From: Rhea pennata
Lineage: Eukaryota > Chordata > Aves > Rheiformes > Rheidae
Assembly (NCBI RefSeq): GCF_028389875.1
Contig: NC_084663.1
Coordinates: 214,668,876-214,732,875 of the forward strand
Length of the DNA: 64,000 nucleotides
Reading direction: 5' to 3'
This document shows, in pieces, positions 58,331 through 64,000 of the stretch; position 1 is the first letter of the stretch; each line of letters begins with the position of its first letter. A program made the translations under genes and the position numbers. Below the pieces are notes generated by a model, which saw only the letters and a list, made by a program, of their open reading frames with translations, was not told where the DNA came from and ran no database searches.

Positions 58331-58403
58331 TGCTGAAGCCCGGGCTTGAACCAGGGACCTTTAGATCTTCAGTCTAACTCTCTCCTCACTGAGCTACTTT
58401 GGC
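58331..58403 (-). tRNA. tRNA-Phe(GAA)-like sequence, decayed (pseudogene or SINE head)
   Basis: It is 73 nt, exactly the length of vertebrate tRNA-Phe, starting GCCAAAG and ending CTTCAGC plus A73. The anticodon arm TTAGA-CTGAAGA-TCTAA is perfect (GAA anticodon). The T arm CCTGG-TTCAAGC-CCGGG pairs. Mismatches occur at pairs 3-70 and 4-69 of the acceptor stem and at 10-25 of the D stem, about nine changes from the canonical sequence. Pair 7-66 is G-C instead of A-T, so both sides changed together. The B-box-like GGTTCAAGC is kept. It is probably not a working tRNA gene. Confidence 0.85.
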
Positions 58404-60181
58404 AAAACCATAAGCTCACCTGCATCCTCATGTCAGTAATGAGTCATACCTAAACATTCATCCCAAAATAAAATAAAATGACATATTCATACCCTGAGAT
58501 CGATATAGATATAGCCTTAACAGAAGTTATAAGACCTGAGATCTGAAACACAGCAGAAGTTAAGACGAGTCGTACCAGCGCTATTGAAAACAAGGCTTTC
58601 TGCCCAGCCGTAAGCTGACACGCTGGCACTACTGAGCTCGTACCACAAGCCAAGCGGCAAAACGATTCATTTGCAAATAGCGAAGAAATTGAGAACTATA
58701 CCAAGAACGGGAACACCCACCTTCAGAGTTCCCCTTCGATTTTAACAAGCTCACGAGAATTCTTTGAGAACTCTGGTAGTTTTTAATTGTACATGGGAAG
58801 TATCAAAGTGAATGTGTTTCACTCGAGGAATTTCATCTCCAAACCGCACTGTTTTCAAGAAGCCTTCACTGTTCTCAAGGGAACCGCTCGTGAACTCAAA
58901 AGTTACTTATATTCTCTTAAAATAGCTCAGTTGAAAGCAAGTGTTGGGGTCAGCAGAATTACATATAGAATAATGAGGAAATCCATAATCCAGTTTTTCT
59001 CATGGAAAAGCAATAGCAATGCTTTCACAATACTCAGAAAGATGCAAGAGAAAAATTATGGGGAAACACTGACTAAATTACTACTACATAAATCTCAGGG
59101 CAGGACAAGTCAGAGCAAAACGTATTTCTACATTTAGACAAGAGATCAGCATTCAGTCACGCATTCTCATCTCCCTCTGCCCCAAGGTTTCACACAAAAT
59201 GAAACTGCAGTTCTGGCTTCAGCACCAGTTTGTGTCTTGCCCCAGATCGGAGTTTACACCTCTCTCCTTTATTTTGTACATCAGAGTGCAGGTCACCTTC
59301 TTTTCTGATCCAGGTGTTTTGTGACTGCAGCCGTGGAGCTTCCCCATCACATCCTTCTCAAGGATGTGCTTGGCTTTGAGCAGATGTTTTCCACCTTAGA
59401 GGCATAGCAGAGGACAGCTGTTTGGCTCTGTATGGTGGCCACCAACTATCATACACGGTCGTCCTCTGTCTCTGGTCACCTCTTCTGTCCCAGCCCCTGT
59501 TTGCAATGTGCCAGGCAAGGCCTGCAGCTCAAGTGGCCTCATCTTCATGTCATTAAGTTCCATCATGCCAACTGGAAAATGGAGGCAGGAAAGACCATGG
59601 AAGCAAGAGGTGAGGCAGGACCTAATGGAGGTGCAGTCACACAAAAGCATCTCAACTGCAGACAAGACAGTGCAACTGCTTGCCTTGTCCAGGATAAAAG
59701 ATCCTTGGGAATCAACTTTTTGTCCAGTTTCACTGGCAGCTGGCACTACAGCCTCTTCCTTTTGCAAAAAAAGAGCGTGTTTTTAACTCTTCATGGCTCC
59801 ACTGCCCCTTTCACAACCCTCTTAAATGCACGGTCTAATTTCCTCTGCATACTACTCTCCTTACTTGAATACTCAGGTCCTCTTTTTGTTTTACTTTCAC
59901 GGAAATTAAGCTTGAAGAGGGACCTCACAGCATTTCGACCAGTGCACGCTGGAGATGGACAAGGTAATAAGTAACGCCCTGCCTGGCATGGGGACCGTTA
60001 ATTCCATGAGTGGTTCTGGGAAAGTCCAAAGGAGAACTCAAAGCCTGCTTGTAATGCACAAGGGGAAGAAGACAGAGAGTTGTCACAACCATATTTGGTG
60101 AAAGTCCAAAACCTACATCCTTAGTGAATGAATTGAGAAAAAAAATTGAAGACAGGAAAATGGGAGAAATTTTGCATTAAC

Positions 60182-60300
60182 CACAGAATCACAGAATGCT
60201 TGAGGTTGGAAGGGATCAACTTCTCTGCTCAAGCAGGGTCACCTAAAGCATGTGGCCCAGGACCATGTCCAGATGGTTTCTGAATATATCCCTCAATGGA
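60182..60300 (-). mobile_element. CR1 LINE tail, diverged (minus strand)
   Basis: It begins 'cacagaatcacagaatgctt' and 'gaggttggaagggatcaact', then 'ctctgctcaagcagggtcac' and 'ccatgtccagatggtttctg'. A short deletion removes part of the usual 'cctctggagatcatctagtc' segment. Confidence 0.9.
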
Positions 60301-63300
60301 GATATGGTGTCTGACAGTACAGTGCCCTCTCAGAGATCTTAAGGATCTTATGGCATCTTTCGGAGTTATCTGCCACCCTCAACCACAGACAGTTGACATT
60401 TGCTTCCTATTAGGTCTCTGGAAAGTGGAGAAGTTCTTGCACATCCTGAGAAGAAATGGAGAATGAAAAGATTACCCATCATCACAGGAGACATCCCTAG
60501 GGCCAGCTATGTAATTCTCTCTTCGTCAAACGCTCAAGAGCCAACTACACTCTCAGCTTTTCCACTGTTCTTCCACTAGGAGGAGAGGCTGAGGGATAGC
60601 ACTGAACAAAGTCCCAAAGAAGGAATGAGTCCTTCTGCTCCCCACTGAACCGAAATTTCTTTTAGCTCTGCCAGAGCTTGGCATTTTCCAGGGATATCAA
60701 GTGGACCAAGAAATCCCACTAGTTGCAGGTAATCCATTCACTGTGCTGTAGTTTACACATCCCATCATATATGGGCAAAGGAGTTACAGAAGTGGCATTA
60801 ACTGTAATTTAAAATCCTCCATCTGAGAATAAAGAGAATTGGAAATAAAGATTAGCACTTCTTTTTCTCCAAAAAAAAGTGTTTCTTGAAACCAGAATAC
60901 TCTTTCTCACCATTCCTTACTCTGGAGATTTGTTTCTCAGGATGATAAAAACGGTGCTCAGGAAACAGTTCTGTGAAGTGCGGTCGCCGGCAGAAGAACG
61001 TTGCCATCAGGGGTGAATGAAGCCTGCAGCCGAACGAGCTGCAGGGAGCTCCTCCCGCCTGTAGACTCCATCAACGTTTGGATTTCCAGAGCTTGCTGGG
61101 CATGTCTTCCCACCGGGGTGGCTGCGGCCTCGAAACACAGCATGGGAAATTGAGAGGTGAAAAGAGCTATCTGCCTGCCGATCTCATTTGTATGTATTTG
61201 TGGGTTTTTGTCAATGCTCCACTGCTTCCCTACGTTGTCCAATCCCGTTTTAAACAGCCAAAATTCACACTAGCACCTTTTCTGGAGACAGGTCCACAGG
61301 GCTCAGCCCACCAGGTCGCTTTTCTCTCCTACTGCGCTGCCTACCACGCTTCCACCGCGTTTCTTCTTTTGGACGGCGCTTCACTTGCCAGCACCCAGCC
61401 ATTTCTGCTCCCGTTTAGCTGTGACTTAGCTAAGGAAGCACTGCTCCATCTCCACTCTCCATCAGTTTGTCAGTATTTTTGTTGGCACTGAGGCTGCGGG
61501 AGCGGAGCTGGTGCCCTTGGAGGAATCCCAGTAGCTCTGCGCAAGGACGCAGAGGGTCTTTGGCCGCTCTAAGCTCTTTGGGAGCTGCCGTATCACACGC
61601 TCCCATACAAATTATCCCACTCTTTTCCATCGTTCTTACCAGTATTGTTTCACGTTAGCCGCTGACATAAAGACCTGCACACCCAGGGCTGCAGCACAAG
61701 CTGGTGTGAGGAGGATCACTCATACTCCAAGGAGTTTCCAAATGGAAAGACGTGCGTGTGCTTTAGCTCACTCATCGCTTCCAGCCCCACCACCTCGAGC
61801 AGCCAGGCGCAGCCTGCAGGTGCTCTACCGGCCCGGGTGGGTCGAGCGATTCCCACGCGGTTAAATCAATTTACAGAGGGCCTGGAGAGGCTGGGGGACG
61901 CCTGCAGACAACGCACGCACCCGCCATGCGGACTGATGTGCTTCGCGCCTGCTCTTGAGCCACAGCAAGTGTATTCGAGCAGCGAAACAATGCCAAAAAA
62001 ACCTGGAAAAATCAGCTCTTCCCAACGGATCCAGCATAGCCAATAAAATGCAAAGTCCCACTGCAATATGGTTTCAAGGCAGTGGAGCCCTGTAAAGACA
62101 TCTAAAGCCCCTCAACTGGCTGACTTGCAAATGTCATGGAGAAGAGATGACCTGAAGCCAGTTCATCACTGTCACAGCTCCGGCTGAATAAGTTTTAACT
62201 TTTCCTCTAAGCAACCTCCTGCTTAAGTACAATAAAAGATGCATGAAGACAACCATTGCTTTTTACAGGAGGTTTTCTTCCCATCAAAAATAAACGCGTA
62301 ACACCTTAAGAGTTTTAATCTCAAATAGATTTCCAAAGGGCTCCACTTGCTATCAGTCATGATTAAAGATGCTTTTAATAAGTCAAAATAGGAAATGAAG
62401 CTTTATAGCAGGATATCTTGTGCAAAAGGAGGAGATTTTTATTCCAGCTAACCTAAATTATGAGGCTAATTTGGAAAGCCGGTTTTCTTCTTTTAGAATA
62501 AATTGCCTTTCATGTGATTAGGGCAAGAAAAACGCAGCACAGGCTGTAAGATAGAGGATGCAGAGATATAATAAGATAGTGGAGGCAGAGATACAACTGC
62601 TTAGAACAGATCAAATTCTTGTGTTTACCATTTTCTCGTGTTACTTGGTTCCAGGTAAACCCAACCTCCAGCATGCGAGGGACAGGGAACGGTGAGGTGC
62701 GGTCATGCCAACCCCAGGACCTCTGTCCAGACCCTGCCGCTGGCTGGCAGCAACGAATCAGATGTTCTCCCGCCCCGAAAACATTACTGCCAATTTGTGG
62801 CACGGTGGGGGGAACCGAAAGAATGGGCTCTCAAAGAGTTGCGTGAAACCACCAGAAGAACCGCAAGTCACTGGAGGAATTTATTCGAAGAAGTACACTT
62901 TGCTCTTTCAAAGGCAAGAGCCCTCTGGGGTCCACCAGACAGGTTTGATGACAGCGCTCTCTTGGACTGGTCAGATGGAAACAAGCAGTTTCTGCAACAC
63001 CTCTACTGAACAGCACAAGCACATCAGGAAAAGAATTATCACATATAGGATATTGCACGTTCCAGAGACTACCTATAAATGTTCACTAAAATAATTCAAA
63101 GGGTTCAATAATTACGAAGTAGTGTATCTGCAGTGCCTTGGCATCTTCTGTGCTGTATGAGATACAGAATAAATTCAGTGTATAATCTCCAGTAACCTAA
63201 AAAACTGGAGGAGGCTAAAATACATTTATGACAACAGCCATAGAGGCGCTTCTGTCTTGCACGGACACCGGACAACAACACGATCCTGAGAAGATGCATC

Positions 63301-64000
63301 TCACATGCCCGGAGCCCATACCGCAATAACCACATGGATACTTATTCCCTTGTACCTCCAAGTTTACAGCTTCCTAGAGGGCCTCCCACACTCTGCCTTT
63401 GCTCTCTCTTCCACATCTAAGCCTTTATCTTGGATAACCTAATCTAAAAATGCAAATGTAAATACCATCTCCGTGCAGGTTATTGCACACTTTCCAGCTA
63501 CGAGCTGTTGACACAGCACCTTGAATGTACTCAGAGGGTTGGCCACGTGATGGATGATCTGGCCAAGGAGGTAGACATAGCTCCACCTCCACCAAAGCCA
63601 TTCTCACCACTTGCTCTGCCCGTTACTCCGGACATCACCAAGAGCTTCCCCTGAGCTAGGACAGCTCTCTCGCGCCCAGACTACGCCCAAGACTTCCAGG
63701 TTCGCCTTGCTGAGACCCCTGAAGCACAGCCTTTCTCACCTCGCTACGTAGCTACACGTCTCATCCGGCGTCTCAACTGCCGCAGTCCCTTTTTCTCTCA
63801 ATTTGACGACCGCAGCCTCACCCTGCCTAGACGCACCGGACTGCCGCCGCACGGTCCATTTGCTTAGCTCGTCATTAAGGCCAATGAAGAGCTCTCGCTG
63901 CAGACGCAGCTATTAATAGTCGCTCGTCCACTGACGTGCACCTCTCCGACTGCAAATTCACAGCCGGTCCTTGCCCTCCTTCAAATCTCTCTTCCCGTCG

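Larger units (their letters stand above)
38906..64000 (-). other. FAM168A: FAM168A intron (more than 25 kb, open at right edge)
   Basis: This is mostly AT-rich DNA with CR1 tails at 41029, 42017, 44351, 45543, 54013, 58183 and 60182, a tRNA-Phe-like sequence at 58331-58403, and a CpG-rich island at 52.66-53.12 kb. I looked for the start exon (MNPVYSP in mammals) by its expected reverse-complement phrase and did not find it. The last 400 bp (63.6-64.0 kb) are relatively rich in CpG and pyrimidines but show no gene I recognise. Confidence 0.65.

Noticed and set aside
58331..58403. A working tRNA-Phe gene
   Set aside because: Two acceptor-stem mismatches and one D-stem mismatch, no TTTT terminator close to the 3' end, and a CR1 tail directly after it fit a decayed copy or SINE head better.
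1..64000. Endogenous retrovirus, DNA transposon, CRISPR array or gene cluster
   Set aside because: I saw no reverse-transcriptase, integrase, gag or transposase motifs, no long terminal repeat pairs and no spaced direct-repeat arrays of the CRISPR type. The only mobile elements supported are CR1 3' tails, none of them with coding sequence.

Overview
The window looks like nuclear DNA from a bird. It has spliced vertebrate genes with GT-AG introns, at least nine 5'-truncated CR1 LINE tails with the avian 3' end (the reverse complement of 'cagaatggttgaggttggaagg' type sequence), and the gene pair ARHGEF17 - FAM168A, which are also close neighbours on human 11q13. The species cannot be named from the sequence.

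Left part, plus strand (1 to about 14,055): the 3' two thirds of ARHGEF17 (a Rho guanine-nucleotide exchange factor, also called p164-RhoGEF or TEM4). Nineteen coding exons (2071 to 13423) join in one frame (2826 nt, 941 residues plus stop). They encode most of the DH domain, the PH region, an acidic/serine-rich linker and a C-terminal beta-propeller-like region that ends in LLLWRA. The N-terminal exons lie to the left of the window. From about 8.2 kb the gene becomes extremely GC-rich. Its late introns carry two large minisatellites: an 18-bp array of about 31 copies that is open in all six frames, and a G-rich array of about 2 kb with a 19-20 bp unit and a roughly 65-bp higher-order period. 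The likely poly(A) signal is ATTAAA at 14033.

Middle (about 14.05 to 18.15 kb): a gap between two convergent genes. It holds a GC-rich, promoter-like segment on the plus strand (three TGACG motifs including a palindromic TGACGTCA, then CATAAAAG), a CR1 fragment, small repeats, and a short peptide match that may be a remnant of RELT, the gene found between ARHGEF17 and FAM168A in human.

Right part, minus strand (about 18.15 kb to the right edge): FAM168A (TCRP1), transcribed right to left. Five coding exons were found (38905-38825, 25804-25679, 23263-23121, 20987-20813, 20407-20295), ending in SYVPPHW. The 126-bp exon has symmetric phase and corresponds to the longer mammalian isoforms. The exon with the start codon was not found and is probably beyond 64,000. 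The large introns (13 kb and more than 25 kb) are AT-rich and contain scattered CR1 tails. One of these, at 58.2-58.4 kb, is directly preceded in the same orientation by a 73-nt tRNA-Phe-like sequence, which is the layout of a tRNA-headed, CR1-tailed SINE.

No viral genes, CRISPR arrays, operons or other prokaryote-type systems are present. Most long open frames here are by-products of GC-rich or repetitive DNA. The observations most worth checking are the tRNA-Phe/CR1 composite, the two intronic minisatellites, and the promoter-like island together with the RELT question.
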